Positions 11,061 to 20,492 of a DNA stretch of 64,000 nucleotides are shown here, one piece after another. Made by a program: the position numbers and the translations under genes. Every line of letters begins with the position of its first letter. Positions within the stretch are counted from its first letter, which is position 1. The DNA lies in contig CAYFYY010000002.1 in the NCBI GenBank assembly GCA_964347475.1, positions 48,597 to 112,596 on the forward strand, given 5' to 3'. Origin of the DNA: GCA-020356105 sp964347475 (GTDB taxonomy: Bacteria > Pseudomonadota > Alphaproteobacteria > UBA8366 > JADFVY01). Below the pieces are notes generated by a model. The model made no database searches and had not been told where the DNA came from. It worked only from the letters and a program-made list of their open reading frames with translations.

Positions 11061-11945
11061 GTGATGAGATTCATCGGAATTTTGGCACCGCGGTGGCACA
11101 TCACCGTCGCCGCACTCTTGGGCACCGTCGCCTATCTCGCAGCCGGGAGTTCAGTCTTGCCGGCGGCGGGGTTGGAGTCCCGTCCGCCGTTGCTCGGCGA
11201 CGAGGGCCTCGCCGGCTATCGCGAGTACCTGGCCGCCGACGCGCACCGTGCTTTCGCCATCGCGCCCGGCGGTGCCTGGGCTTGGGTGTTCGGAATGCCC
11301 GATCTCGACGTTGCAGAGGCGGAGGCGATTCGCGCCTGTGCCGGTTATACCGAGCAGCGCTGCATGGTGTATGCCGTGGATGACCAGATGGTCCTGGATG
11401 CCAGCGCTTGGTCGGCCGTATGGGGCCCTTACCTCGACGCCGAGGCCGCAGCGGCACGCCCCGTTGGTACCCGGCGGACGATGCGATTCCCCGACCTCGT
11501 GGTGACCGATCCGGCGGGCACGCCGACGAACTTGTCCGATCTGCGCGGGCGCATCGTGTTCCTGCATTTCTGGGGGAGTTGGTGTCCACCCTGCCAAGTG
11601 GAGTTCCCGGAACTGCAACAGCTTTACGACTCGCTAAAGGCGGACCCGCGGATCGCCTTCGTTCTGGTCCAGTCGCGTGAGGATATTGCGCGTTCGCGGC
11701 GATGGGCGGAGCGTCGCGGCATTACCATCCCGCTGTTCGACTCCGGCGCCAATGGACCCTCGGACGACGAATTCCGGATCGCCGATGGCAGCGGGATAGA
11801 GGATCGGTTCTTCGCGCCGCTCTTTCCGGCAACGTATGTTCTGGACCGACACGGGGTCATCATGTTCTCGCATTTCGGCCCCCTGGTGCACTGGCCCGAA
11901 TACGCGCCGTTCCTGCGTCACGCTGCAGAGAACATGCCGCGCTAA
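11061..11945 (+). CDS. Exported TlpA/ResA-like thioredoxin with an N-terminal extra domain
   Basis: 294 residues: a membrane/signal segment (about 13-33), a region at 50-125 with two cysteines (C93, C101) ending in YAVDDQMV, and a C-terminal TlpA/ResA-type thioredoxin domain with active site WCPPC (C175, C178). Proteins of this type reduce disulfides in the periplasm, for example in apocytochrome c before haem attachment. The gene starts GTG-ATG; AGGAG lies six to nine bases upstream. Divergence from the octaheme cytochrome operon suggests it keeps the many CXXCH motifs reduced or serves the same stress response (inference). Confidence 0.8.
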   Translation: MMRFIGILAPRWHITVAALLGTVAYLAAGSSVLPAAGLESRPPLLGDEGLAGYREYLAADAHRAFAIAPGGAWAWVFGMPDLDVAEAEAIRACAGYTEQRCMVYAVDDQMVLDASAWSAVWGPYLDAEAAAARPVGTRRTMRFPDLVVTDPAGTPTNLSDLRGRIVFLHFWGSWCPPCQVEFPELQQLYDSLKADPRIAFVLVQSREDIARSRRWAERRGITIPLFDSGANGPSDDEFRIADGSGIEDRFFAPLFPATYVLDRHGVIMFSHFGPLVHWPEYAPFLRHAAENMPR

Positions 11946-12103
11946 GTGGCGGGCGGGATCTCCGAAATTGGCACGGCGGGATCCGTTGTGGCTGAACCGG
12001 AACCGGGCTTCGCACGCATGGCGGCCATGCGGATTTTTCGAGGGACGCCAGAGGCGTTGCGCGTATACAGTTCGGTCAGTTTGCTCGGCCCGAGACTGTC
12101 GCC

Positions 12104-13183
12104 ATGAAAGCTGCCGTGTGTCGTGAATTCGGTAAACCGCTGGTGATCGAGGAGGTCAATCTGGCGTCTCCGGGTGCGGGCGAAATCAGGGTTAAACTGG
12201 CTGCGTGCGCCCTGTGCTATAGCGATATCCACTACGTGGAAGGCGCCTGGGGTGGGCAACTCCCTGCGGTATACGGGCACGAGGCCGCCGGCGTCGTCGA
12301 GGAGATCGGAGACGGCGTCACTGCCTTCCTGCCGGGCGATCACGTGGTGGTCACTCTCATCCGTTCCTGCGGCCACTGCTATTATTGCGACCGCGGCACA
12401 CCGGTGGCCTGCGCGACGACCTTCCCGCTTGACGAAAAGAGCCCGTTGACAACTGCCGACGGCACCACCATCACGCACGGTCTGCGCACCGGCGGGTTTG
12501 CCGAGTTCGTCGTGGTCCAGGAATCGCAGGCAGTCGTCATCCCGCGCGACATACCGCTGGACAAAGCGTCGCTGCTTGCTTGCGGCGTGATTACCGGATT
12601 CGGGGCCGTCGTCAACACCGCCGCGGTGGAGCCCGGCAGCAGCGTTGCCGTCATCGGAGTCGGCGGCGTTGGCCTGAACAGCATCCAAGGCGCGCTCTTC
12701 CAGGGTGCGGAGCCGATCATTGCGGTCGACGTCTCGGAGTCGAAGCTCAGGGCGGCTCGCAAGTTCGGTGCGACCGCGGGCATCAATGCCCGCAAGCAGG
12801 ACGTGGCAGCAGCCGTTCGGGCCGCGACCGCCGGACGCGGTGCCGATTTCGTCTTCATCACGGTCGGACAGAAATCTGCGATCGATCAGGCGCTCGGTGC
12901 GGTCGCGCCGGCCGGGGCGGTGGTCGTGGTCGGCATGCCTGCCACCGGGGTGATGGCAGAAATCGATCCCGGCACGATCGCCGATTTGAACCAGCGCATA
13001 CTGGGCAGCAAGATGGGCACCTCGCGGATCCAGACCGACATCCCGATGCTCATCGACCTGTATCGCGCCGGCCGTCTGAAGCTCGATGAGTTGATTACCG
13101 GCCGCTATCCGCTGTCCGACATCAACAAGGCGATCGCCTCCGTCAAGCGCGGAGAGGCGCTGCGCAACGTGATCGTGTTCTGA
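12104..13183 (+). CDS. Zinc-dependent alcohol dehydrogenase (MDR family)
   Basis: 359 residues, a complete medium-chain zinc alcohol dehydrogenase. Catalytic-zinc ligands lie in CYSD (C38) and GHEAAG (H60/E61); structural-zinc ligands are CGHCYYCDRGTPVAC; the NAD-binding motif is GVGGVGLN with a following acidic residue (VDVSE), which favours NAD over NADP. The wording is closest to class III-like/NDMA-type bacterial enzymes, but the substrate cannot be told. It stands alone between the thioredoxin and corA, 158 bases after the former. Confidence 0.85.
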   Translation: MKAAVCREFGKPLVIEEVNLASPGAGEIRVKLAACALCYSDIHYVEGAWGGQLPAVYGHEAAGVVEEIGDGVTAFLPGDHVVVTLIRSCGHCYYCDRGTPVACATTFPLDEKSPLTTADGTTITHGLRTGGFAEFVVVQESQAVVIPRDIPLDKASLLACGVITGFGAVVNTAAVEPGSSVAVIGVGGVGLNSIQGALFQGAEPIIAVDVSESKLRAARKFGATAGINARKQDVAAAVRAATAGRGADFVFITVGQKSAIDQALGAVAPAGAVVVVGMPATGVMAEIDPGTIADLNQRILGSKMGTSRIQTDIPMLIDLYRAGRLKLDELITGRYPLSDINKAIASVKRGEALRNVIVF

Positions 13184-13329
13184 TCGGACTGGCCTGCGGA
13201 TACTCCCGTGGCGGCCGGACTGGCATGGATCCCAGACGGACACCCGAGATGACGTGCGAGTCTTGCGACGTGCGATGCGCAGGGCATAACATCCCGCTCG
13301 AACTCGCACCTGCAGGAGGCGCCAAGACC

Positions 13330-14472
13330 ATGACAGTGGACCGGAGGACGGGGAAAACCGCAATTGCGCGCAGGGTCCGGCGTGAGCGACGGGTTCCGCC
13401 GGGCGCGGCACCGGGAACCCTGATTGCGGATCCGACCGCCGTCGCGCCGAAGGTGGAACTCATCGCCTTCGGCCCCGACGCCTTTGTCGAACACACCGTC
13501 CGGGATATTGAGGAGCTTCGGCGCCTGGTTGGTGAGCACCCCGTCAACTGGATCAACGTCGTCGGGCTAGCCGACCTCGGGCTGATACAGAGCCTCGGTG
13601 CGATGTTCGATCTGCACCGACTGGCGCTCGAGGATGTCATCAACCTCTATCAGCGACCGAAGGCCGAGGAATACCAGGATCATGTCTTCGTTGTTACCCG
13701 CATGATCCGGCCCGACGACCCCGCGGCGACGGAGCAAGTGTCGATGTTCCTGCGCGACGATCTGCTGCTGACCTTCCAGGAGCGTGCGGGCGACAGCTTC
13801 GAGCCGGTCCGTAACCGGCTTCGGAACGATCGCGGGTTCATTCGCGAGCGGAAGGCGGATTATCTCGCCTATGCGCTGCTCGACGCGGTCATTGACGGAT
13901 ACTTCCCGGCCCTGGAGGCGTGCGGCGAACGGCTTGAGAAGCTGGAGGACACCGTCGTGGCCAGCCCTGGGGCGGTCCAGGTTTCGCGGATCCACGACCT
14001 CAAGGGGGAGTTGTTGTCGCTGCGGCGTGCGATCTGGCCGCAACGCGAGATGATCAATGCGCTGACGCGGGAGTCGTCGTTGAACATCTCGGACCAGACC
14101 CGTGTCTACCTGCGCGACTGCTACGATCACACGACCCAGCTGATGGATCTGGTCGAGACCTACCGCGAAATTGCGTTCGGCCTGATCGACCTCTATCTGT
14201 CCAGCGCCAGCGCCCGCATGAACGAGATCATGAAGGTGCTGACAGTCATCGCCACCATCTTTATCCCGCTGAGCTTCATTACCGGCCTCTATGGGATGAA
14301 CTTCGATCCCGGGGTGTCGCCGTGGAACATGCCGGAACTGAGGTGGTACTGGGGCTATCCACTGGTCATCGGCGTGATGACCGTCGCGGCACTTCTGCTG
14401 CTGCTGTATTTCTACCGCAAGGGCTGGATTCTTGAGACGTGGCGCCACCGCTCGTCGCGCAACGACCGGTGA
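13330..14472 (+). CDS. corA: CorA-type magnesium/cobalt transporter
   Basis: 380 residues from the ATG at 13330, which has AGGAGG ten bases upstream; the frame is open further 5' but without homology. The long cytosolic alpha/beta and coiled-helix N-domain is followed by two membrane helices near the C-terminus (about 320-340 and 352-372) joined by the LYGMNFDP loop with the GMN signature that forms the pore selectivity filter. CorA forms a pentameric Mg2+ (also Co2+/Ni2+) channel in the inner membrane. Confidence 0.92.
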   Translation: MTVDRRTGKTAIARRVRRERRVPPGAAPGTLIADPTAVAPKVELIAFGPDAFVEHTVRDIEELRRLVGEHPVNWINVVGLADLGLIQSLGAMFDLHRLALEDVINLYQRPKAEEYQDHVFVVTRMIRPDDPAATEQVSMFLRDDLLLTFQERAGDSFEPVRNRLRNDRGFIRERKADYLAYALLDAVIDGYFPALEACGERLEKLEDTVVASPGAVQVSRIHDLKGELLSLRRAIWPQREMINALTRESSLNISDQTRVYLRDCYDHTTQLMDLVETYREIAFGLIDLYLSSASARMNEIMKVLTVIATIFIPLSFITGLYGMNFDPGVSPWNMPELRWYWGYPLVIGVMTVAALLLLLYFYRKGWILETWRHRSSRNDR

Positions 14473-14544
14473 CCGGCGGGGCACCGCAACCGTCGGGCTC
14501 GGGTCCGCAACCCGCTGTCGCGACGCGGAAAGGGCATCAGAAAC

Positions 14545-15465
14545 ATGAAATACGGATTTATCGGCCTGGGCAATCTGGGCGCCCACCTGGCGGGCAGCCT
14601 GGTTCGTGAGGGCTTCGCGGTGACGGTTCATGATCTCGACCTCAGGGCGGCGACGCGTTTGGTGTCGGCCGGGGCCCGCTGGGCCGATTCGCCACGGGCG
14701 GCGGCGGACGGCTGCGACGGCCTGGTCACCTGCCTGCCTTCGCCGCAGGCGTCGACGGCCGTGATGACGGGCCGGGAGGGGGCGCTCGAGGCCATCCCGG
14801 CCGGCGGCACCTGGATCGAGATGAGCACCAGTGATATGCACGAGACCCAGCGCCTCGCCGGGATCGCCTCGAAGCGCGGCGTGGCAACGCTGGAGGCGCC
14901 GGTGACCGGCGGCGTGCACCGGGCGGCCGCCGGACGGATCACCGTTCTCGTCGGCGGTGAGGAAGCCGCCTATCGATCCCATCTTCCTGCGTTCCGGGCG
15001 ATGGGCGGCGAGGTCATCCACATGGGGCCGCTGGGGTCCGCCTCGATCATCAAGGTGATCACCAACATGCTCGCCTTCATCCATCTCGTCGCCGCGGGCG
15101 AGGCGTTGATGTTGGCCAAGCGCGGCGGACTTGATCTGCAAAAGACGTTCGAGGCCATCCGCGCCAGCTCGGGAAATAGCTTCGTGCACGAAACAGAGAG
15201 CCAGGTGATCCTGAACGGGAGCTATAATATCGGGTTCACCATGGACCTTGCCTGCAAGGACGCCGGCTTTGCCATGGCAATGGGCCGAGACTTCGGCGTG
15301 CCGCTGAAGCTCGCCGGGTTGGTCGAGCAGTTGTTCGTCGAGGCGCGCCAGCGGTACGGCGGCACGGCTTGGTCGCCGATGGTCGTCAGGTTGCTCGAGG
15401 ACGCGCTGGGCGAGCCCTTGCGCGCCGAAGGCTTCCCGGCCGAACTGACGGAAGAGTCTGTCTGA
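14545..15465 (+). CDS. NAD(P)-dependent beta-hydroxyacid dehydrogenase (3-hydroxyisobutyrate dehydrogenase family)
   Basis: 306 residues: N-terminal Rossmann motif FIGLGNLGAHLAGSL, substrate-binding APVTGGVHRA and the catalytic lysine in the SASIIKVITNML segment (about K171). Family members reduce tartronate semialdehyde or oxidise 3-hydroxyisobutyrate and similar beta-hydroxyacids. The next gene on the strand, 135 bases on, is malate synthase G, so a role in glyoxylate use (tartronate semialdehyde reductase) is an attractive but unproven reading. Confidence 0.8.
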   Translation: MKYGFIGLGNLGAHLAGSLVREGFAVTVHDLDLRAATRLVSAGARWADSPRAAADGCDGLVTCLPSPQASTAVMTGREGALEAIPAGGTWIEMSTSDMHETQRLAGIASKRGVATLEAPVTGGVHRAAAGRITVLVGGEEAAYRSHLPAFRAMGGEVIHMGPLGSASIIKVITNMLAFIHLVAAGEALMLAKRGGLDLQKTFEAIRASSGNSFVHETESQVILNGSYNIGFTMDLACKDAGFAMAMGRDFGVPLKLAGLVEQLFVEARQRYGGTAWSPMVVRLLEDALGEPLRAEGFPAELTEESV

Positions 15466-15600
15466 CGCGCTGCCAGCGGCCAAACAATGGGGAGAAAGCG
15501 GTGGACCGCTGCCGTCGGCGGCGGCATAGTGCCGCTGCGTTAGGCGCGGGATATTACTGGAAAAGACCGTGCAACCGCGGCAATCAGCGAGATGAGAACA

Positions 15601-17778
15601 ATGACCGACCGGATCAAGAAGGGCGGCCTGCAGATCGCCGCCGTGCTCCACGATTTCGTCGCCGAGAAGGCGGCTCCCGGCACCGGGATCGACCCGGATG
15701 TGTTCTGGGCCGCGTTCGAGTCCATCCTCGATGATCTGGCGCCGCGGAACGCTGCGCTGCTCGACCAGCGCGTGGCGTTGCACACGCAGATCGACGACTG
15801 GCACCGGTCCCGCAAGGGCCAGCCTCTCGACATCGTCGCCTACAAGGCATTCCTTCAGGAGATCGGCTATCTGCTGCCAGAGGGCGGGAATTTCACCATC
15901 GGTACCGAGAACGTCGATGCCGAAATCGCAGAGATCGCGGGTCCGCAGCTCGTCGTACCGGTCAACAATGCACGCTACGCGCTGAACGCCTCGAACGCCC
16001 GCTGGGGCAGCCTGTACGACGCGCTGTACGGCACCGACGTCATTGCGGAAGCGGGCGGCCGCGAAAGGGGCTCCGACTACAATCCCGCCCGCGGCAGGGC
16101 GGTCATGGACTATGCCGGCGAGGTGCTGGACCAGGCGGTCCCGCTTGCAGCCGGAAGCCACAAGAACGCCACCGCCTATCGCGTTGCCAGTGGCGCGCTC
16201 GCAGTTTCGCTGGCCGACGGCAGCGAAACCGGTCTTGCCGAGCCCGGCAAGTTCGTCGGCTATCGTGGTGCGACGGATGCGCCGGATTCAATACTGCTGT
16301 GCAATCACGGCCTGCATATCGAGCTGCAGATCGACCGGGATCATCTGATTGGAAAGGACCATCCCGCCGGCGTCAAAGACGTCGTCCTGGAAGCGGCCAT
16401 GACGACGATCCAGGATTTTGAGGATTCGGTCGCGGCGGTCGACGCCGAGGACAAGGTGCTGGTCTATCGCAATTGGCTTGGCCTGATGAAGGGCGATCTC
16501 GAGGCGAGTTTCGAGAAGAACGGCGGACGCATGACCCGCCGCCTCAACCCGGATCGTGAGTTTACCGCGCCCGACGGCTCGACGCTCACGCTGCATGGCC
16601 GCAGCTTGCTGCTGGTCCGCCATGCGGCCAAGCTGATGACCAGCGATGCGGTGCTCGGCCGAAACGGCGACGAGGTGCCCGAAGGCGTGCTTGACGCGAT
16701 GGTCGCGACGCTGGTTGCCCTGCACGACCTCAAGGGGCTCGGCACTGTGCGCAACAGCCGCACCGGCAGCATATACGTGGTGAAGCCGAAGATGCACGGG
16801 CCCGAGGAAGTGGCGTTCACCTGCGAGCTGTTCGGCCGCGTCGAAGAGGCGCTGGGGCTGCCGGGCAACACGCTCAAGGTCGGGATCATGGACGAGGAGC
16901 GGCGGACGACGGTGAACCTCAAGGAGTGCATCCGCGCCGCGAAGGACCGCATCGTCTTCATCAATACCGGCTTCCTCGATCGCACCGGTGACGAGATCTA
17001 CACCAGCATGGAGGCCGGTCCGTTCCTGCCAAAGGAGGAGATCAAGACTCAGCCCTGGATCAAGGCGTACGAGGACTGGAACGTCGATATCGGCCTCGAA
17101 TGCGGCCTGCCGGGCCGCGCCCAGATCGGCAAGGGCATGTGGGCCAAGCCCGACGAGATGCGCGAGATGATGGAGACCAAGGGCGCACATCCGATGGCCG
17201 GCGCCAACACTGCATGGGTACCGTCGCCGACGGCGGCGACGCTGCACGCGATCCATTATCACCGGGTCAATGTGGCGGAGCGCCAGAAGGAGCTGGCTTC
17301 GCGCCCGCGCGCCGACCTCGATGCCATCCTAACCATCCCGCTGCTCGGTGGCAGAAACCTGTCGCCCAGAGAGATCCAGCAGGAGCTCGACAACAACGCG
17401 CAGGGAATCCTCGGCTACGTGATCCGCTGGGTAGAGCAGGGGATCGGCTGCTCGAAGGTACCTGACATCAACGACGTCGGACTGATGGAGGACCGGGCGA
17501 CGCTGCGCATCTCCAGCATGCACATCGCGAATTGGCTGCATCACGGTGTCTGTTCGAAAGAGCAGGTGATGGAGACCCTCAAGCGTATGGCGACTGTCGT
17601 CGACCGCCAGAATGCCGGCGACCGCGCCTACCGGAACATGGCCCCGAAGTTCGAAGAAAGCATCGGGTTTCAAGCAGCGTGCGACCTCGTCTTCAAGGGC
17701 CGCGATCAGCCCGGCGGATATACCGAGCCGATCCTGCACGCCCGGCGCCGCGAAGCGAAGGCCAAATACGCCCGCTGA
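15601..17778 (+). CDS. glcB: Malate synthase G
   Basis: 725 residues, the length of the monomeric G isoform (A isoforms are about 530). It condenses glyoxylate and acetyl-CoA to malate. Typical segments are TTIQDFEDSVAAVDAEDKV, VKPKMHGPEEVAFTCELFGR, the LKVGIMDEERRTTVNLKECI active-site region and GMWAKPDEM. The catalytic aspartate lies in the C-terminal plug region around DRAYRNMAPKFEES. An in-frame ATG nine bases upstream is an alternative start. No isocitrate lyase gene is in the window. Confidence 0.95.
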   Translation: MTDRIKKGGLQIAAVLHDFVAEKAAPGTGIDPDVFWAAFESILDDLAPRNAALLDQRVALHTQIDDWHRSRKGQPLDIVAYKAFLQEIGYLLPEGGNFTIGTENVDAEIAEIAGPQLVVPVNNARYALNASNARWGSLYDALYGTDVIAEAGGRERGSDYNPARGRAVMDYAGEVLDQAVPLAAGSHKNATAYRVASGALAVSLADGSETGLAEPGKFVGYRGATDAPDSILLCNHGLHIELQIDRDHLIGKDHPAGVKDVVLEAAMTTIQDFEDSVAAVDAEDKVLVYRNWLGLMKGDLEASFEKNGGRMTRRLNPDREFTAPDGSTLTLHGRSLLLVRHAAKLMTSDAVLGRNGDEVPEGVLDAMVATLVALHDLKGLGTVRNSRTGSIYVVKPKMHGPEEVAFTCELFGRVEEALGLPGNTLKVGIMDEERRTTVNLKECIRAAKDRIVFINTGFLDRTGDEIYTSMEAGPFLPKEEIKTQPWIKAYEDWNVDIGLECGLPGRAQIGKGMWAKPDEMREMMETKGAHPMAGANTAWVPSPTAATLHAIHYHRVNVAERQKELASRPRADLDAILTIPLLGGRNLSPREIQQELDNNAQGILGYVIRWVEQGIGCSKVPDINDVGLMEDRATLRISSMHIANWLHHGVCSKEQVMETLKRMATVVDRQNAGDRAYRNMAPKFEESIGFQAACDLVFKGRDQPGGYTEPILHARRREAKAKYAR

Positions 17779-17808
17779 GTGCCGGTCGGAGGGTCTCCAC
17801 GCCGCGGG

Positions 17809-19755
17809 TCAGCCTGCGGCCGCCGCCGCATGGGCCAGCTGGCGGGCGCGTCCGGGCCGTACCCGTTCGATGCGGTTGAGTGCGACCTCGAGTATTCGTC
17901 CGAGTAACTCGCTGTACGCCATGCCCGCGAATTCGGCCATCAGGTTCAGCTTGCCGTCCCAGCACCAGCCCGGATTGGGATTGGCCTCGAGCAGCTTGAT
18001 GATACCATTCGCATCGGCGCGAAAATCGAAGCGCGCGTAGTCCCGGCACCCGAGAACCTCGAACAACCGACTCGCCTGCACGACCATCTCACGCTGGCGG
18101 TCCGCATCGAGGCCGGTTTCGATATAGCGGATATCGGTCCAATACGGCGAATCCGGATGCCATTTCGACTCGTAGCCGAGAATCCGCGGCAGGCCCGGTG
18201 CAAGATGGCTGTAGTCCACCTCGAGGATGGGAAGGGCCTCAAGTCCGCTCGCGGGGTTACCCAGCAACGCGACGCTGTACTCGGCCCCGGTCAGGTATTC
18301 CTGAACGAGAACGGCCCGGCCGGGCAGGGTTTCGTTGAGGTGGGCAAGATAGGCGAGCAGCGCCTCAGCGTCGCGGACCACGGCATCCTGGGTGATGCCG
18401 ATCGAGCTGTCGCCATGGGCCGGTTTAAGCAGCGCCGGAAAGACCGACGGCAGGGTCGCCAGGCGGTCGCCCGCGCGCACATATGTCTCGAGCGGCACGG
18501 GAATATCGAGTGACTGCGCCATCGCGCGAACCAGCGCCTTGTCGTAGCAGATGCCGAGGCACGCCGGACCGGCACCGGTATACGGCAGGTTCACCATTTC
18601 CAGCAATGCCGGAACATGCAGTTCCTTGAAGGCGTCGTTTCCGAAACCCTCGTCGCACAGGTTGAGCACGAGATCGGCGCTGCCGGCCCGCAGATCGTCG
18701 ATCAGCGTCAAATGACTGTCGATATAGCGGAACGTGTATCCGGGAAGGTCCGCCAGCGCCGTCTTGAGGCGATTGATGGTCTCGAAATCCTCGGCGTTGA
18801 ACTTGCCGCCCGCCTTGACCGTATCGGGCAGCGACGAGTCGCCCATCACGACCCAGATATCGCGCGGACCGCCGTCCTTGGACGGCGCCTGCGCCTGCAG
18901 CGGCGGCGCCTCGCAGGTCAGGAACAGCCGGTGCGCCATCATGCCGAGGTCCTGGCCGCGCGTCGAAGTTCCGGTGATCGTCTGGTGGAACGTGATGTTC
19001 TTGAACCCGGCAGCCGTGAGCAGACGCTCGATGGCCTCGCGCGAATACAGCCGCTCCGCATAAAGCTGGTCGGCGATGACGCCGCGTTCAGCATGGGTAA
19101 CGACTTCGCGGCTGACCAGCCGGTCGCCGTCGGAAGACAGGCCGCGCTCACGGCAGACGAACTGGTTCTGGTCGATCCACTCCCACGAGCGCGGCTCGAA
19201 ATTCTCGCGCATCCAGCTGCCGTCGGCGATGTCGATGCTGAAAATGCCGCCAGGCTTCAGTGCGCCCTTTACGGCCAGAAGTACGGCGAGGTCGTCTTCG
19301 TCACGCTCGAAATATCCGAACGAATTCCCCATCATGCACACAAGGTCGAGGCTGGCCTTGGGCACCCGGAAATTGCGCGCGTCGCCTTCCTTGAACGTGA
19401 CGGCGAGTCCTTCCTTCTTTGCCCTGCGGCGCGCCAGACGGATCAGATAGCCGGATCGGTCGATGCCGGTGACACGCTTGTATCCGCGCCGCGCAAGCTC
19501 GAGGCTGTGTCGGCCCTGTCCGCAGCACAGGTCGAGGATCGCCGCGTCCTTCTCGACGGGGGCGGCCGCGAGCAGCGTGTCGACCTCCTGGCGGGTTGCC
19601 TCGGCATTCTCCACCACATCGCCATCGGTCTTCAGATAAAGCGAGGTAAAAAGCTCCCGCCACCATTCGGCCGGCAGGTGGGCTTCGAGATCGGCGAGCG
19701 GGCCCAATGTCGGCCGTGACCTGGCCTTTCCGGAGCCGATTGTCTTGGCAGCCAT
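17809..19755 (-). CDS. Fusion of a SAM-dependent methyltransferase and an ATP-grasp (D-Ala-D-Ala ligase-like) domain
   Basis: 648 residues with two domains. Residues about 30-280 form a class I methyltransferase: SAM loop ILDLCCGQGRHSLELA, acidic VTGIDRS, then KEGDARNFRV. Residues about 295-640 form an ATP-grasp ligase of the D-alanine-D-alanine ligase type: YTGAGPACLGICYDKALVR, ALLKPAHGDSSIGI, VLVQEYLTGAEYSVA and the metal-binding EANPNPGWCW. One chain therefore could both methylate and form a peptide-like or amide bond on a small molecule. Substrate unknown. It diverges from the bacteriohemerythrin gene. No premature stop separates the domains, so the fusion is real in this sequence. Confidence 0.8.
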   Translation of the reverse strand: MAAKTIGSGKARSRPTLGPLADLEAHLPAEWWRELFTSLYLKTDGDVVENAEATRQEVDTLLAAAPVEKDAAILDLCCGQGRHSLELARRGYKRVTGIDRSGYLIRLARRRAKKEGLAVTFKEGDARNFRVPKASLDLVCMMGNSFGYFERDEDDLAVLLAVKGALKPGGIFSIDIADGSWMRENFEPRSWEWIDQNQFVCRERGLSSDGDRLVSREVVTHAERGVIADQLYAERLYSREAIERLLTAAGFKNITFHQTITGTSTRGQDLGMMAHRLFLTCEAPPLQAQAPSKDGGPRDIWVVMGDSSLPDTVKAGGKFNAEDFETINRLKTALADLPGYTFRYIDSHLTLIDDLRAGSADLVLNLCDEGFGNDAFKELHVPALLEMVNLPYTGAGPACLGICYDKALVRAMAQSLDIPVPLETYVRAGDRLATLPSVFPALLKPAHGDSSIGITQDAVVRDAEALLAYLAHLNETLPGRAVLVQEYLTGAEYSVALLGNPASGLEALPILEVDYSHLAPGLPRILGYESKWHPDSPYWTDIRYIETGLDADRQREMVVQASRLFEVLGCRDYARFDFRADANGIIKLLEANPNPGWCWDGKLNLMAEFAGMAYSELLGRILEVALNRIERVRPGRARQLAHAAAAAG

Positions 19756-19990
19756 GATCCGATCGATGCTCCCGTCAAATGCGTCAACTCCCGCAGAACC
19801 CCGCCAATCGGCAAAGCCGGTTCGTGACGGGCTCCCGAGAGAGTCGTTACATGCCGTTGATCGCGGATATAATCAAGACACATTGCAAAATCCGCGGACC
19901 GCTGCGGCCGCACGGTGCCGTTCAGGCGAGCCGGCTTCCCATCATGTTGCCCTGTGCTACGATATCTGGCTGAACGCAGGGGCGAAGCGG

Positions 19991-20368
19991 ATGGATACGC
20001 TCAAGTGGAATGATTCGTACAGCGTCGGGGACCGTCATCTCGACGAACAGCACAAGGGCCTGATCCAGCTCATCAACAAGCTCGGCGGCGGCGCACCGGT
20101 GCCGGTCGTGCTCGACGAGCTGCAGAGTTATGTCGACGAGCATTTCCGCGACGAGGAACGTATGATGAAGGAGGCTGGCTATCCGGAGCTTGCGGCACAC
20201 AAGCTGCAGCACGCCGCCTTCGAGGAATGGCTGGAAGCGTCGCGGCAAGCGTGTCGCTCGGGCGATGTTGTCGGACTCCTGCGCGACAGCATCAACAGTT
20301 ATCTCAAGACCTGGCTAGTCAACCACATTTTGGTCTCGGACAAGGCCTATTCGAGCTATCTGAAGTGA
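19991..20368 (+). CDS. Bacteriohemerythrin
   Basis: 125 residues. The five-His/two-carboxylate di-iron site is visible in order: H in DRHLDEQHKG (H18, H22), HFRDEE, AAHKLQH and NHILVSD. Hemerythrins bind O2 reversibly at a di-iron centre and act in oxygen storage, sensing or delivery. The ATG at 19991 starts exactly at the conserved DTLKWNDSYSVG N-terminus. No sensor domain is attached. It is divergent from the methyltransferase/ATP-grasp fusion and 124 bases upstream of the MttB-family gene. Confidence 0.92.
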   Translation: MDTLKWNDSYSVGDRHLDEQHKGLIQLINKLGGGAPVPVVLDELQSYVDEHFRDEERMMKEAGYPELAAHKLQHAAFEEWLEASRQACRSGDVVGLLRDSINSYLKTWLVNHILVSDKAYSSYLK

Positions 20369-20492
20369 CAGGATCCACCGGGCCGCCGTGGCGGGACGCG
20401 ACAGGAGGACGCCGACGGGCCCGCTTGTGTCGTATTTGTATTTGACCGGTTCGCCGATTGGTGTCGTTCTACCGACGGACGGGAGGAGAGGG

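Noticed and set aside
13567..16161. 864-residue minus-strand open frame across corA, the dehydrogenase and glcB
   Set aside because: Runs antisense through three well-supported genes; composition is typical of GC-driven antisense frames.
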